Positions 1 through 10,829 of a stretch of DNA of 64,000 nucleotides are shown here, piece by piece. The stretch spans positions 205,172,210-205,236,209 of the forward strand of contig BTPG01000005.1 of assembly GCA_036245525.1 (NCBI GenBank), read 5' to 3'. Numbering within the stretch: the first letter of the stretch is position 1; each line of letters begins with the position of its first letter. The notes under the pieces are model-generated. The model was not told where the DNA came from, ran no database searches, and worked only from the letters and a program-made list of their open reading frames with translations. This DNA comes from Semisulcospira habei (lineage: Eukaryota; Mollusca; Gastropoda; Semisulcospiridae). The translations under genes and the position numbers were made by a program.

Positions 1-2
1 AT

Positions 3-1057
3 GATGAGGTTTTTCAGCTTTTGACAACAAAAGCCAGTCTCTGTATGACAAAAAATGTTCACAAAAGTTAGGAGGGTAATATCTGGAGGGGTCGTCTCAG
101 ATTGCGGAGGGCTTGTTTCTGGCCGGGGATGAGTCTGAGTGTATTCTAGGAAAGAATAAAATATGATAATAGTTTATTAATACAATCATGAGCATTACTA
201 AATGGTCACTGAAGTATGTTTTTTTCGGAAAATGTACCTCAGGGTACATTGTCCATGTTAAAGTGTTCAAGTATTGCTTCCCATGAGAATCGTGCACGGA
301 TTACTGAAAACCGCCAGCTGTATGGCGACATTCTCATAGAAAGTGAGATTGAAGTCTTGCACAGTTTAAAATGGAAAATGTACCTGGCGTCCTGGGGTAC
401 AGTTAGTTAGACAGTGTCTGATAAAAGTATACCATAGTCACGATAGTGACCACAATAGTATAAATAATAAAATTATATATGGGAATGTGTTACGCGCATG
501 TTAACCAGAACCAACACATACCTTATCTCTGTGCGCATAGCCTGTCCTGTTCACGTGTGCGCAGATTTCTTCCTCTGTCCGAGGGCGCTGTCTGTTTCGA
601 GAACTTCTTTATTTTTCTGCCTCTCAGCTTCATCACGTGAGGGATCACGGATAATTGACATGTGATTTTCCTGGCATCTTTCAGCATTCGTTTTAATTTT
701 AGTGGCCTTGATTTCTTCGTCTGGAGAATCAAGTTGACGAAGACCTGAAAAGGATTTTTGAGTGGTTAGAACACCACTTTTGGCAATTTTTAAAAAAATT
801 GTCATGATTTAACTCAGTAACTAAAACAAAATATTATATATCACACATGAACTATTGCTATGTTTTGGCATAAACAAAGCGTCGTCGAGCGTGATAAAGG
901 ACATGAAGCCACTTCATGTCTGCAAGCTATCACGGTCGACTGAAAAGCAGACAATTCATCCGCCATTATCACCTCAGGTCATAAACAAAGAGGTTCATAT
1001 GAAACCCACGTTTGAAATTTAACAGGTAGTTTAACCCAATCTGAGACTCCTCATCAA
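3..1057. repeat. candidate inverted-repeat (fold-back) element
   Basis: GTCTCAGATTG at about 94-104 reappears in reverse complement at 1037-1047, and TGATGAGG (3-10) reappears inverted just outside it at about 1048-1056. The right arm has the two blocks side by side, whereas the left arm has about 84 bp between them, so the left arm may hold a small insertion. I see no transposase and no clear target duplication. Nothing else recognisable lies in this stretch apart from the hairpin at 884-940. The match is short and could be chance. Confidence 0.3.
884..940. repeat. 57-bp hairpin with GTCGA-CGTGAT arms
   Basis: GTCGAGCGTGATA (884-896) pairs with TATCACGGTCGAC (928-940), and inside it ACATGAAG (901-908) pairs with CTTCATGT (912-919). 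The same word, GTCGA-N-CGTGAT followed by GGACATGA, recurs at about 1088 and 1134 on the + strand, and in reverse at about 4793-4815. It looks like the end module of a small repeat family, but no complete element could be bounded. Confidence 0.45.
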
Positions 1058-1258
1058 AATTTTACAAAAAAGGCCGTCTTATCAGTCGAACGTGATGTCG
1101 GACATGACAAGAAATAGTCAAGACAAGAAATAGTCGACCGTGATTTGGGACATGACAAATTTCTACTGGAAAAGTCGTCGTCTCAAAAACAAGTCGTTTT
1201 CAAACAAACCTCTGAGTATCGTCGAGTAGTTTCGACCACACACTCATCGTTCACTTAC

Positions 1259-1626
1259 TCCTCACCCGGGTCTGCCCTGGGGGACTTGGGTGGGGTTAGG
1301 TACTTTTTAGTTCCCAGGGTCACCCTGGTCAGCCCCACATGGTGAGTTTTTCTCTCTATTCTGGGGCATGTGTTTCTGTCTACCCGAGGTCCATTCACCT
1401 GTATTTGCCTTGATAGCTCTTGATATTGGATGTGTGTTGCTAAATGGTATTAGCTTTATTTAGGCCCCGTGTGTTAGGTTTATTTAATGTATTTGACCGG
1501 CTGGCGACATACATTCAATGTTCTGTTTAGTTGTTTTTTTTTCACAAGCAGTGCAGGCACGTCCTGAGAAAGCCTTGTTGCTGTCGGGACGTTAAGCAAT
1601 GTACAATCAATCAATCAATCAATCAA
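1259..1626 (+). mobile_element. SINE copy 1 (CAAT-tailed family)
   Basis: This is a copy of a ~380 bp retroposon that opens with ACCCGGGTCTGCCCTGGGG and ends in a short (CAAT)n tail. It is flanked by a target duplication, ATCGTTCACTTAC (1246-1258 and 1626-1638, the last sharing bases with the tail). It lacks about 35 bp found in other copies, after the CACCTGTATTTGCC block. Target duplications of variable length and a simple 3' tail are typical of LINE-mobilised SINEs. I could not identify a tRNA, 5S or 7SL head with confidence. Confidence 0.85.
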
Positions 1627-1837
1627 TCGTTCACTTACACTGTAAAATTATATAAAATGTGCGCGCTTAGAGGTACTAACCTTTAGCACTCTGCTTTCCA
1701 CTGGCAGTTCTTTCCCCTGCCACTGCATTCTTTTTGAGTGGGCCGAACCCAACGCTGCCCTACTTATTTCAAAAGCCTACAACTTTTTCATTTTTCTATG
1801 TATGATTGTGAAATTTGGCATGGATGTAAATAAAAAA

Positions 1838-1885
1838 ATATTCCTGGATGAACGCTTCTAACTCCTCGTCGGCCATCTTTTGTCA
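1838..1885. repeat. 48-bp exact repeat of the transposase start region
   Basis: These 48 bases are identical to 4075-4122, which cover the start codon and first residues (MADEELEAFIQEYF) of the piggyBac transposase. Here the block sits beyond the transposase stop, inside the same element and in the same orientation. It codes for nothing now. It probably marks a rearrangement in which the start of a second copy was joined to the end of this one. Confidence 0.8.
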
Positions 1886-1984
1886 CAATTCTTCAAATTG
1901 TGCTATCTGTGTTATTATCTTGACAAAAAAAAAAAAAATAATCAGAAGACTTTAGAGAGACTGAAAAAGATTATGCTTACTATT

Positions 1985-4113
1985 TTACTGTTTGTGGAGC
2001 TCTGTGGTGCAGTCCACTTTGAAATGGACCAGGGTGTGGTACCTTTCAAAGCAGGGAGTCACACACATAGCCACATTGCACTTTCGACATATGAACTGGG
2101 TCTGATGACGCTTTTTTGTTCGGTCAGAACACGCAACACAGTCAATCATTGTTGGTCTGCCATTTACGAGCCGCTTGGGGTTGTTGCATGGAAATGTCCA
2201 TCAAGAATAAGTCTTTGTGGGGGATTCTCAGGCAGTCTTCCTCTCCTGTATGTACCCCACCCGGGTCTGCCCTGGGGGACTTGGGTGGGGTTAGGTATTT
2301 TTTAGTTCCCAGGGTCACCCTGGTCAGCCCCACAGGGTGGGGGTTTCTCTCTATTCTGGGGCATGTGTTTCTGTCTACCCTTTGTCCATTCACCTGTATT
2401 TGCCTTTTTTAAACTCTCCCTACTGTCTGCACTGCCTGTAGCTCTTGATATTGGATGTGTGTTGCTAAATGGTCTTAGCTTTATTTAGGCCCCATGTGTT
2501 AGGTTTATTTAATGTGTTTGACCGGCTGGCGACATACATTCAATGTTCTGTTTAGTTGGTTGTTTTTTTTTCACAAGCAGTGCAGGCACGTCCTGAGAAA
2601 GCCTTGTTGCTGTCGGGACGTTAAGCAATGTACAATCAATCAATCAATCTCTCCTGTATGTGATGCCAGACTGGTAACCATTCAGAAGGCCATGGACAAT
2701 CTGCAGGCGAAATTTTTCAGCGTTGATGCGGGTCCCCCGAATGGCTTTCCAGATCACGAGCGCGTTGCAGAAACATATTTCAAACAGATAGAAGAACACT
2801 TTCTTCCACCACTTTGTGCTGTGATGAAGAACCATGTAGTAGGTCACCTGTTTGTCTGCCCTGTCAATGCCACCCATGTGCTGTGAGTAGGCTTGTACTG
2901 CACATGGTTTGTCAACAACTCGCACATGATCACGATGGTGTTTGGATCTAACTTCCTTTCGGAATGTCTCTGCTGAATGAGCTGTGGTCATGAGATTCAC
3001 TGGCCTTTTATCAAACCAGGCAATATACAGGGTGTGACCATCGCGTTCTGGGACTAGGGGATCTCCTGCTTTGAGTTTGGCCTGCTTGATAGTTGCAGGG
3101 ACACCTTGGCGATTCACACGCAGAGTTCCGCAAGCAGCCATCTGATTTTCTGCTAGTTCATAGAAAAGGGGTGATGAAGAAAAGAAATTGTCCATGTAGA
3201 TGACGTGGCCCTTTCCGTAGAGAGGCTCAGCAAGGTTGGTGACAACTCTGTGTGCCACTCCAATTCCCCATGGAAGAGGGTTGTTTTCTTTCCCAAGATA
3301 TAACTCCCAGTTCCACATATACACAGTTTTTGCATCGGCTAACCCCCAAGCTTTCAGACCCCACTTTGTTGGTTTGGCTGGCATGAACTGCATTATGTTT
3401 GATCTGCCTTTGAAGGGGATCATGCTTTCATCTATGGAAAGTTCTTTGGCTGGCACAAAATGTCTTTGCCACAGTGGGAGGAGCAGCTGCAATAGTGCAC
3501 GGACTTTGAAACCTTTGTCATGTTGTAGATGATCTCGTGGCAAGGCAGTAGTGTTGTCAATAAGATGAAAAAATAAAAGAATGCTGAGAAATCTGTCTCT
3601 TGACATTATACGCCTGAAGCCTGGAATCTCAATGTATTCATCAGTCGACCAATACAGTTCAAAAGATGACCTTTTTGTGAGACCAATCAGCAGTAAAATG
3701 GCGATAAACGCTGTCATTTCATCCATAGTGACAGGAGACCACAGGGCAATTCGAGAGCTGGGTCTCACCCTATCCCCTCTCACCTCTCTCACCTGACTAG
3801 CTAACAATTAGTCTCCGTAACGAACAGATCAACAACTTCATCTGAAAATGTTGGAAATGTCCTCATCAATATGCCTCGGGCCTGCATTCTCAGCAAAATC
3901 AATCGGCCATTGATGACTGTATCCATCAGGCACCGTTTCCCTGTTCTCTGCTTCACCATCACTCGATTCAGACTCATTCCCCTGTCCATCACAACCATCT
4001 CCCACCCCCCCTGGTCTCAAGTCTTCTGGCAAAAAGCCAAGAAAGTCTTCATCATCGGAATCTGAGTCCATAAAATATTCCTGGATGAACGCTTCTAACT
4101 CCTCGTCGGCCAT
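1985..4113 (-). pseudogene. piggyBac-like transposase (interrupted pseudogene)
   Basis: The protein would cut and paste the element at TTAA-type targets using an RNase H-like fold. From the start at 4113 it has an acidic N-terminus (MADEELEAF..., 91 residues), a +1 frameshift near 3838, a short block (FSDEVVDLFVTETN), a second frameshift near 3806, then a long open stretch down to about 2650. This holds the three catalytic aspartates in family contexts: LSIDESMIPFKG, IYMDNFFSS and MGGIDRADK. A SINE interrupts the frame at 2254-2648. Beyond it the frame resumes as GHFHATTPSG, shifts once more, and ends in the family's C-terminal cysteine-rich finger (CVACSDR, CRKCNVAMC, CFERYHT) with a stop at 1985. 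The catalytic core looks intact, but three frameshifts and the SINE make it non-functional. Confidence 0.9.
2254..2648 (+). mobile_element. SINE copy 2, inserted in the piggyBac transposase
   Basis: Full-length family member in the opposite sense to the transposase. The target duplication CTCTCCTGTATGT is exact (2241-2253 and 2649-2661). Removing the insert and one duplication joins ...ITYRR to GRLPENPP... in a single transposase frame, which confirms the boundaries. The insertion therefore postdates the piggyBac element. Confidence 0.92.
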
Positions 4114-4305
4114 CTTTTGTCAAAATGAACCCGTCAAAACAAACTCTCGCTTAGAAAATTTGAATCGCTCAAACACACTCGAAGTTAGGAAGATGGCCGA
4201 CAGAAAACGGAAGCAAGACTCATTTACAATCGCCCACAATCCTTTGCAAAGGCTTCATAGCAACCCAGTGTGTTTACCATAGCCGATTACGAGCAGACCA
4301 CGCGG

Positions 4306-4366
4306 TGGCGACATATGTCGCCATCCGATAATCAAGCAAGATGGCGGCTGGCGACAAATGTCGCCA
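4306..4366. repeat. paired palindromes in the piggyBac sub-terminal region
   Basis: TGGCGACATATGTCGCCA (4306-4323) is a perfect 18-bp palindrome. TGGCGACAAATGTCGCCA (4349-4366) is the same word with one central mismatch, 25 bp further on and 15 bp from the element end. Sub-terminal repeats of this kind are often transposase binding sites; that role is inferred here. No equivalent pair was seen at the left end. Confidence 0.75.
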
Positions 4367-4385
4367 CCAGCGTGCTAAAGGCTAA

Positions 4386-5376
4386 ACACAATAAAACATG
4401 TACACAAATGTACACAATGGCAATGTAAGGTCATACGTGATAAGGAAAAGTTATGGGACATGAAACAATTTCGCTTACCTTCTCTACGTCGTGGCGCCAT
4501 TTCCAATGAATGAAAGCACTGCGGCTAATCACGTGACCAAAATATGACCTCCGAACAAAGTAGCAGGCACAAAACAAACTCCGCATAAATAGAAATTGGC
4601 AAATATTCGAATCTGATGAACGGACATGAAAACAAAAGCTTACCACAAAAAGTAAAAAATCGTACGCGAACCCCGGGGGCTAGTACAATAAAATGTTATG
4701 CGGAAATATGTATGCAGATGAGGTTCGTTAAAAAGTTGGAACAACTAGGCCATGCTTGGGTGTGTGCGTTAAGTCAGAGTGCTCACGGTGTTCTGGACAT
4801 GGCCTGTCACGCTCGACTAACCGTTTCTTCGGGACAAAATAAAACTCCAAAATGTGTGTTTTCGCATAAAATTTGTGTAAAATAGACACTAAACACTCCA
4901 TAGAAGTGTTGCATAAGAATAGGAAATGACTTTTTATGAAATGTTGAAAAATATCCATGTGCACAATATCAAGCTTGTTGCATCTCACAAAGGGCTTTGC
5001 CTGCCTGCGACAAATATGTGAATTCTTTTTTTTGTTTTTATTTACTTTTTACCAACTTAAAAGCGTGCAACTAACGTATGTATATATACATGCAGTTTTC
5101 TTGAAATAGGATATAAAACACAACATGTTTGACTTTCATATATATTTTACTTTGCACTGGAAAATTGCAAACCCATCCGTTTCCACCTTCTGTCACTGGC
5201 TCATATGCAGTGATAGACTTAACCGAGATAGCTTACATAGTCGGCAGATGTAAATGCTGCTGATCTTTATTTGGATAAAATGTGGTGGATAGCATCGCAG
5301 ACTGGACTGATAATTGAACTTGCTTTGTCCTGGCTTTCTGATTGAGCTTGATGTGTAGAGTATGTTATATCTGCAG
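4386..5376. other. TNPO1 intron sequence, nothing recognised
   Basis: AT-rich sequence between the piggyBac element and the first recognised TNPO1 exon. A reversed GTCGA-N-CGTGA/GGACATG module lies near 4793-4815, like those at 884-1160. No exon, RNA gene or complete mobile element was recognised. Confidence 0.5.
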
Positions 5377-5472
5377 GTCAAGATATGCAATCATCGGTCA
5401 GCATGGTGTTGGGTCCTCTTGTGGACATTATCAACCGCTCCAACACGCCCAAAACATTGCTGGAGAACACAG
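5377..5472 (+). CDS. TNPO1: transportin-1 exon (TNPO1, internal exon a)
   Basis: TNPO1 (karyopherin beta-2) is a HEAT-repeat import receptor. It binds PY-type nuclear localisation signals on cargo such as hnRNP A1, carries them through the nuclear pore, and releases them on RanGTP binding. This exon follows an AG acceptor (5375-5376) and ends at a consensus GTAAGT donor (5473-5478). It has 96 nt: two bases completing a glycine codon, 31 codons, and one base carried over. The translation ([10 protein letters not shown]... and [10 protein letters not shown]) matches the C-terminal third of animal transportins almost residue for residue. The preceding exon (the VCNNATWAIGE region in animals) is not in the window, so the gene's 5' part lies to the left. 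Introns on both sides carry many repeats. Confidence 0.95.
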
Positions 5473-7540
5473 GTAAGTTGTCCTGTCAGAGCATCATCAT
5501 CTAGCGCATTGACTGCCCAGGAAGACTTCACATGGCTTCACCTTTAGTGTCCTAATCTCAACTGGAATATTGCTTCCATACATGAGGCACAAGCGTTGTC
5601 AGCAACCTCACTTGTCCCCAATCCCCTTGCAGGACGAAGAAGCTCAATTGCTTGAAATCATTTAGACACTTAAAATTCTTTCTACATTGCTACAGGCCAT
5701 CACTCGCATGTTGGTATTAGCAATGATGAAAATGATTTCACAATGATAAAAACGGCATGGGTCCAAGTAGGTCAAGCGACCTGGCTGTTTCTCATTGATC
5801 CATGAACTGTCAAGTTATGGAACAAACAATCTCCTGTAGCATGATAGTTGTAGGGTTTAAGGGCAAAAGTGAACTGATAAAGATTTTGTACGACTTGCAC
5901 TGCATGTGTAATCCTGTACTTGTACAAAAATCATATAAAAAGCGCTTTCCCTGGCTGCATATTAGTCCTTCTACATAAGTTTGCAGTTATTGCATATTTT
6001 CACCCCTTTGTGAATGCAGCTACTAGTGCTGTAAAGTGAGCTGGTGGCTACATGCAGAAGGGGGTTAATCGGACTAAATGTTCTTTTTCAACACTCCATT
6101 TAGGTTTTTTTACAGTCCATTTATGTTTTATTCAATTATTTATCTACATATTTTATGTTCATTTATTTGCTAATTCACCCACTGTTGCAAAACTGTAACG
6201 TGAATGTTCTTTGTTGTATGTTTTGTTACAAATCCGAGCCGCAGCAACACCACACAGAAGTTTCAAGTGTCCATACTGTGTACTTGTCTGTCATGTCTGA
6301 TAATACAGACCTAAAAGTCAATACCGAGCTTGGATGGGTTGGGTTGTAAGTGTATAGCAGGCAGAAATGCAAGTGACAAAATTCAAAGCTGCTGTACATA
6401 GACAAAAAGTGGAAAGAACTGGGGCACTGTCCTCCTAAGCAGGTCTTTGTTCATGTGTTCGTGTGTGTTGCACTCGGTGTCTGTTTGGCAACTTTGATGT
6501 GGGACTTTCTGGAACAGAGTAATGTTCAATATTGGCAGTGGGAAAATAACATGCACGATAAATGTTGGTTGCTTCAATGAACTTGTTTTCATAGTGTTGA
6601 TGTTACAATTTTTGTTGTAGTCGGGGAAAGTGCTTTCTTTTGGTTGCCATTTGAAGTCTTCAGGAGAAAAAAAAGTTTGGTACAGCGTTGATGTTGATTT
6701 TACAACCATGAATGCATCACAGTATAAAGAAATGTTAAAACTCAAAAAATACATCTCAAAAATACATCTCAAACAAAAGATTTGATTAAATGAAAATTGT
6801 CGTGGAAAGGATGGTTATTTGTGTACAATCCAAGGCTTTAAAGGCATTGCAATGAAGAGAAAATTATGAGTTTAAACGGATGCATGTTAAGTCTGATTCA
6901 AATGGCAGCGTTCTATTGAGAATAGCTATTCTCTCTTAAATTCTTATAGTACAAAGTCCCAGCAGTGGAGTTGGGATGAACTGAGGATGAATGATTCGCT
7001 CAAGATCTATTTCAAAATCTGCCAATGATTTATTTGGAAAGATTGGAGAACACTTTCTTATCATGTTTTTGTGTGATGCTTTCATGGGTTTGACCCACTT
7101 GAGGGAAAGGAGGAGAGGTTTGTGGTTGTATATGTACTGTATTTCTCATGTCATGTTTTTGTCTGGAGAATTGATTTGGAAATTTTGGAGTTTGTTAATG
7201 GCAAGGGGCTGCTGATGTTCTAAAAGATAGGATATCAGAGTTGCTTTGTAAGTAGTCTTTTGGATGTTGTGTTTTTGTGTTGTCTTACATGTTTCTTTCA
7301 GTCTGCAGATACGGAAGGAAGGGTGGGTGGATAAATTTGAATTTAAAAGAATAGAAGAAGTGAAAGAAAGCATTTTGATGTACAGCAGCAATTTTATCTT
7401 CAATTTCATTTTAACCACTTTCACTTTTTATTCCAGAGATGTGACTGATTTGAATGTACGTTTTGTTGATTGGATGTCTTTCTCTGTTTCTTCCCTTTAT
7501 ATTTGCTCCCCGTCTGCGTCTTGTCAACGTGGTTACGTAG
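5473..7540. other. TNPO1 intron (between exons a and b)
   Basis: Intron bounded by GTAAGT at 5473 and an AG acceptor ending at 7540. AT-rich, with no clear mobile element. Open stretches here lack codon structure or homology that I can recognise. Confidence 0.7.
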
Positions 7541-7616
7541 CCATAACAATTGGTCGCCTTGGTTTAGTATGTCCGCAAGATGTGGCCCCTCATTTACACC
7601 AGTTTATAAGGCAGTG
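7541..7616 (+). CDS. TNPO1: transportin-1 exon (TNPO1, internal exon b)
   Basis: A 76-nt exon that begins by completing the alanine codon left open by exon a (G|CC) and encodes ITIGRLG and VCPQDVAP before ending two bases into a tryptophan codon (TG|G). The donor is GTGTGT at 7617-7622. Animal transportins have [17 protein letters not shown] here, so frame and boundaries are secure. The residues belong to the last HEAT repeats, which shape the C-terminal cargo-binding arch. Confidence 0.95.
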
Positions 7617-8680
7617 GTGTGTAACTTTTTTCTTTCTTTTTCACTATTATTATTATTATTGATTGTTATGATGATATTTTATTTATTACTATCAGTATTG
7701 TGTGTTTCACTGTTCTAATTATGAAAAAAATGCTTCTCCGCTATCACTTAGTGGACGTAACATCAGTTGACACTGCTTTTATTTCATGGTCAGAGCACGA
7801 TCAAATTTTTTTTTTTCAAAATGAAAGTTCATTTTTGTGTGCATTGAATGTGTTTACATTGGTAGCATGGTATTCTCTCGTTGCTGACAGTGTTTGGGGA
7901 TGTGCATAAAAATTAAAGGGGGGGGGGGGTATAAATGCTCTTTACTTTGGGAAACTTGATCAGTGTTTGGCAGATTTAGGAAAAAATGAGTGGTTGGTTT
8001 TGGTGTGCATAAGAGGTGTGTGTGGTGTTTTAAAAAAAAAAAATATATTGTAACCATGTTAAGTCTTGAAATTATTAGGAGAGGGATCAATCAGTGTATT
8101 GGTGTGTGATAAATGTTGAAACTGTACATTATGTATATAGTGAGCTTCCATTGTACCAGACTTCCCCTTCAGTTAAAGTTACTGTCATTCTTCTGGAATG
8201 GGTTTTGTCTGTTTATGCTTTAATATATATTGTGTTATGTCTAGAAGGGCTTGAGGTGGATGTTTTTCAGTCTTCAGTGTCCTGAATTAAAGTGGGGTGT
8301 GCCTCTTTATTTTTAGTTATCCTTACTGTTACCATTGCACAAGATGTCTTGAGTTTGTGTTTACTTTGAGGCTAGGATGTTGGAAAAGAATGAGGCAGTC
8401 ACCAGTTAGTCAGGAGTTAAACAAGTGCACTCACATAACTGGTCTACTTGAGAGTAGGGAGGATTAGGACAGTATTATACGTTGTTAACTGAGTCTGCTG
8501 TGTGGGTGCAACCAGCCTCCCTCTATCTTGTGTGTTGGATTCCTCAGAGTGGGATGTAGTTAAAAAAATAAGATTCTGCAAGGAAATCATTTTGAAGTGA
8601 ATCTTGCTGCAATCCAACGTTCCTTAACTGCCTTTGCACCTGCGGCCAATGGTACTGTTTACAGTGCCCAAGGTTGCATG
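7617..8680. other. TNPO1 intron (between exons b and c), left part
   Basis: Intron start with a T-rich tract followed by a TAT-rich run near 7645-7665, a 13-bp G run (about 7918-7930) and an A run near 8031-8041. No mobile element or exon recognised up to the MITE at 8683. Confidence 0.6.
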
Positions 8681-8682
8681 TA

Positions 8683-9394
8683 CAGTGGAGTCCAGTAAAC
8701 ACGAACTCGCTTTACACGAATTTCTGGTTAACACGAACTTTTTTGCATTCCCGGCCGACGGCCTTCTTATTCTGTATTAAAATTTCACTGATAACACGAA
8801 ATTTCGCTTTACACAAAGCTGGTTTCGGTTCCCAACCAGGGCAATTTCACTATTATTCACCTGTTTAACACGAACACAGATTTCATTCACCGAAAACCAA
8901 TTCACGTGTCGCTCTCGCGCTGTAGTACACGACAGATCAGAGCGAACTCTAGTCTGTGATTGGCTGAATAGCCTTCGGCTGTTGTAATCCGTCTTCTCAT
9001 TGGCTAACGTTTCTGAACTGTATTCATGTTGTTTGCATCATTCGTGTACCAACAAAACCCTTTTACCGATGCGGGATTGTACTTCAGCCTGTGTTGCTTT
9101 TACCTGATGGATTGTAACTTACTATGGATTTTACCTGATGGATTTTACATTAAATATGCGAGCTGAACACGTTTCCTTGTGTTTTCCTAGCAAGCTGAAG
9201 GTATACATACAAAGTACGACCCGTACGATAATGTGCACTTTTAACCTCGTACTCATTCACGCACACATCTCTTAAACTCGCTTTCTCCTTGAGGGCCGTG
9301 ATCAATTTCGAGGCCAAATTGGTTAACACGAAATACGTTTAACATGAAGTGATTTCATTTGCCCCCAGAAATTTGTGTTAAGCGGACTCCACTC
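8683..9394. mobile_element. pogo/Tigger-like MITE with TA target duplication
   Basis: The left end reads CAGTGGAGTCCAGTAAACAC, and the right end read inward is GAGTGGAGTCCGCTTAACAC. TA flanks both sides (8681-8682 and 9395-9396), as for the Tc1/mariner superfamily, and CAGTNGA-type ends followed by TTAACACGAA resemble the pogo/Tigger branch. The sub-terminal regions repeat the words AACACGAA or TACACGAA about seven times. No transposase frame is present, so this 712-bp element is non-autonomous. Confidence 0.8.
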
Positions 9395-9631
9395 TACCAG
9401 TGTGTTGAGGAAAGATGGGAACTTGTTAGGATTGACGAAAACAAAGGCAGAATCGAGGATTGATCCCCACTGTGCTTGCAGCTGCCATTACTGTTCACTG
9501 TAACAGTGGCTGCATGCAAAAATAGGGTTAAAACGGCATTGGTTGTGGTTGACACTCTACACAGCAGTGTCAGTGTTTGTTGCCTACTTTGATCGCTTTT
9601 ACTGATGTCATACACTCCTTTTCCACTGTAG

Positions 9632-9806
9632 GTGCACATCGTTGCGCAACATTCGTGACAATGAGGAGAAGGATTCTGCCTTTCGTGGGGTGTGCCTCAT
9701 GATCGGTGTGAATCCTGCTGGTGTCGTGCAGGACTTTATCTTCTTCTGTGATGCCATCGCCTCCTGGGTTCACCCTAAGGCCGACCTGAAAGAGATGTTT
9801 TATAAG
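9632..9806 (+). CDS. TNPO1: transportin-1 exon (TNPO1, internal exon c)
   Basis: A 175-nt exon beginning after CACTGTAG (acceptor AG at 9630-9631) and ending before GTTAGT at 9807. Joined to exon b it completes tryptophan (TG|G) and reads [19 protein letters not shown], identical over this run to vertebrate transportin-1, then [21 protein letters not shown]. It ends on a whole codon (TAT AAG). The exon covers the penultimate HEAT repeats. Its downstream intron, about 16.1 kb, is made almost wholly of transposable elements. Confidence 0.97.
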
Positions 9807-10148
9807 GTTAGTGGACTACAGAGGCTAAAATTGAAGCCCCTTGTGCATCACCAGTAGCAAAATGTCTTCGAGCCCACTACGGCTGCAGTGTGCCCGCGCA
9901 GTCATGCGCGGGCTCACTGTGGTCGTTGTGGGCCCGAGGACTTTTGCTAACTGGGATGAAACCAATATTGCTATAGACAGAACCAGTAGTTGTATGCACA
10001 AGGGTGATGGTATACCAAATATTGCCCTGAACTTTCAATGAACCCAACGCTTCCTTTCTGCCATACATAAACAAAATCTGCCACGGCAACTAACATTTGC
10101 AATGAGTTTTGTCCCCTTGCAAAAAAAGGGAGGCTCGAGTTCATTTAA

Positions 10149-10364
10149 CACATATCATACTGAAGCTAAAAGCTGCAAATTTTTTCACTGCCATATGCAA
10201 GCTACATTATAGTACTTACAGATTAGGATATTAGACAAATGGCTTTAGTTTAAGGGTGGTGCCAGAATAGCTTGGCGCCTGGAGGCGACATGCTATTCTG
10301 GCACTACCCTTGAACTATTTTGTCAAACTTATTTCACACACTGGTGTATTCCAAATGATAAGGG
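10149..10364. mobile_element. TTAA MITE copy A with hairpin core
   Basis: Flanked by TTAA (10145-10148 and 10365-10368), the signature of piggyBac mobilisation. The core is an imperfect hairpin: AAGGGTGGTGCCAGAATAGC ... GCTATTCTGGCACTACCCTT (about 10251-10312). The left end resembles copies B and D (CATACTGAAGC against CATCCTGAAGC). 216 bp with no coding capacity. Confidence 0.72.
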
Positions 10365-10594
10365 TTAAAGTTTAGTTTTACTGAAAAATTCATAGTATTT
10401 TAGGCTCGCTTTAATTGAAGCGATCATAATTTTCATTACTGTCATCGTCGCCTCTAGGCCCCTGCTGGGGCTCTATCAAGGGCCATGTTTAAAGCTCTGA
10501 TGGCTTCAGTCACAGAATTTTTAGGTGTGCTTTCACCAGTGACATCAGCTTTGGCAGTTGCTCAGATTGAGGGTGCTATTAATATTATAGTTAA

Positions 10595-10791
10595 CCCTTT
10601 TCATCCTGATACACTTCCACTTGAAATTTGACTATGATAGTTCAAGGGTGGTGCCAGAATAGCTTGGCACCTGAGGCGCCAAGCTATTCTGGCACCACCC
10701 TTGAACTAAGTTGATCTATCTCATAATCTGTAATGTAGCCTGCATAGGACAATAAGCACATATTAAAAAATAAGCCTCAGGATGTAATGGG
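10595..10791. mobile_element. TTAA MITE copy B with near-perfect hairpin core
   Basis: TTAA duplications lie at 10591-10594 and 10792-10795. The ends are CCCTTTTCATCCTGA and, inward from the right, CCCATTACATCCTGA. The centre (about 10637-10710) is a near-perfect palindrome, TTCAAGGGTGGTGCCAGAAT ... ATTCTGGCACCACCCTTGAA. 197 bp, the best-preserved copy, and the right arm after the hairpin is closely similar to the inverted left arm of copy D. Confidence 0.85.
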
Positions 10792-10829
10792 TTAACCCCT
10801 CACTGTCAGTTGGTCACAGAATTTCTTAA

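Larger units (their letters stand above)
1680..4381 (-). mobile_element. piggyBac-superfamily DNA transposon, decayed, with nested SINE
   Basis: The ends are near-identical inverted repeats: CCTTTAGCACTCTG on the left against CCTTTAGCACGCTG read inward from the right (13 of 14). Both flanks carry CTAA (1676-1679 and 4382-4385), a variant of the TTAA normally duplicated by piggyBac enzymes. The element is 2,702 bp, of which about 395 bp is a later SINE (2254-2648). It encodes one transposase on the - strand, now broken by frameshifts. Removing the SINE and one copy of its duplication gives an element of about 2.3 kb, a normal length for a piggyBac-like transposon. Confidence 0.85.

Noticed and set aside
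2116..2412. 98-residue frame with GSALGDLGGVRYF
   Set aside because: It is SINE sequence joined to transposon sequence; the same frame recurs in other SINE copies.
6383..6772. 129-residue - strand frame in a TNPO1 intron
   Set aside because: AT-rich, no domain, no codon-like composition.
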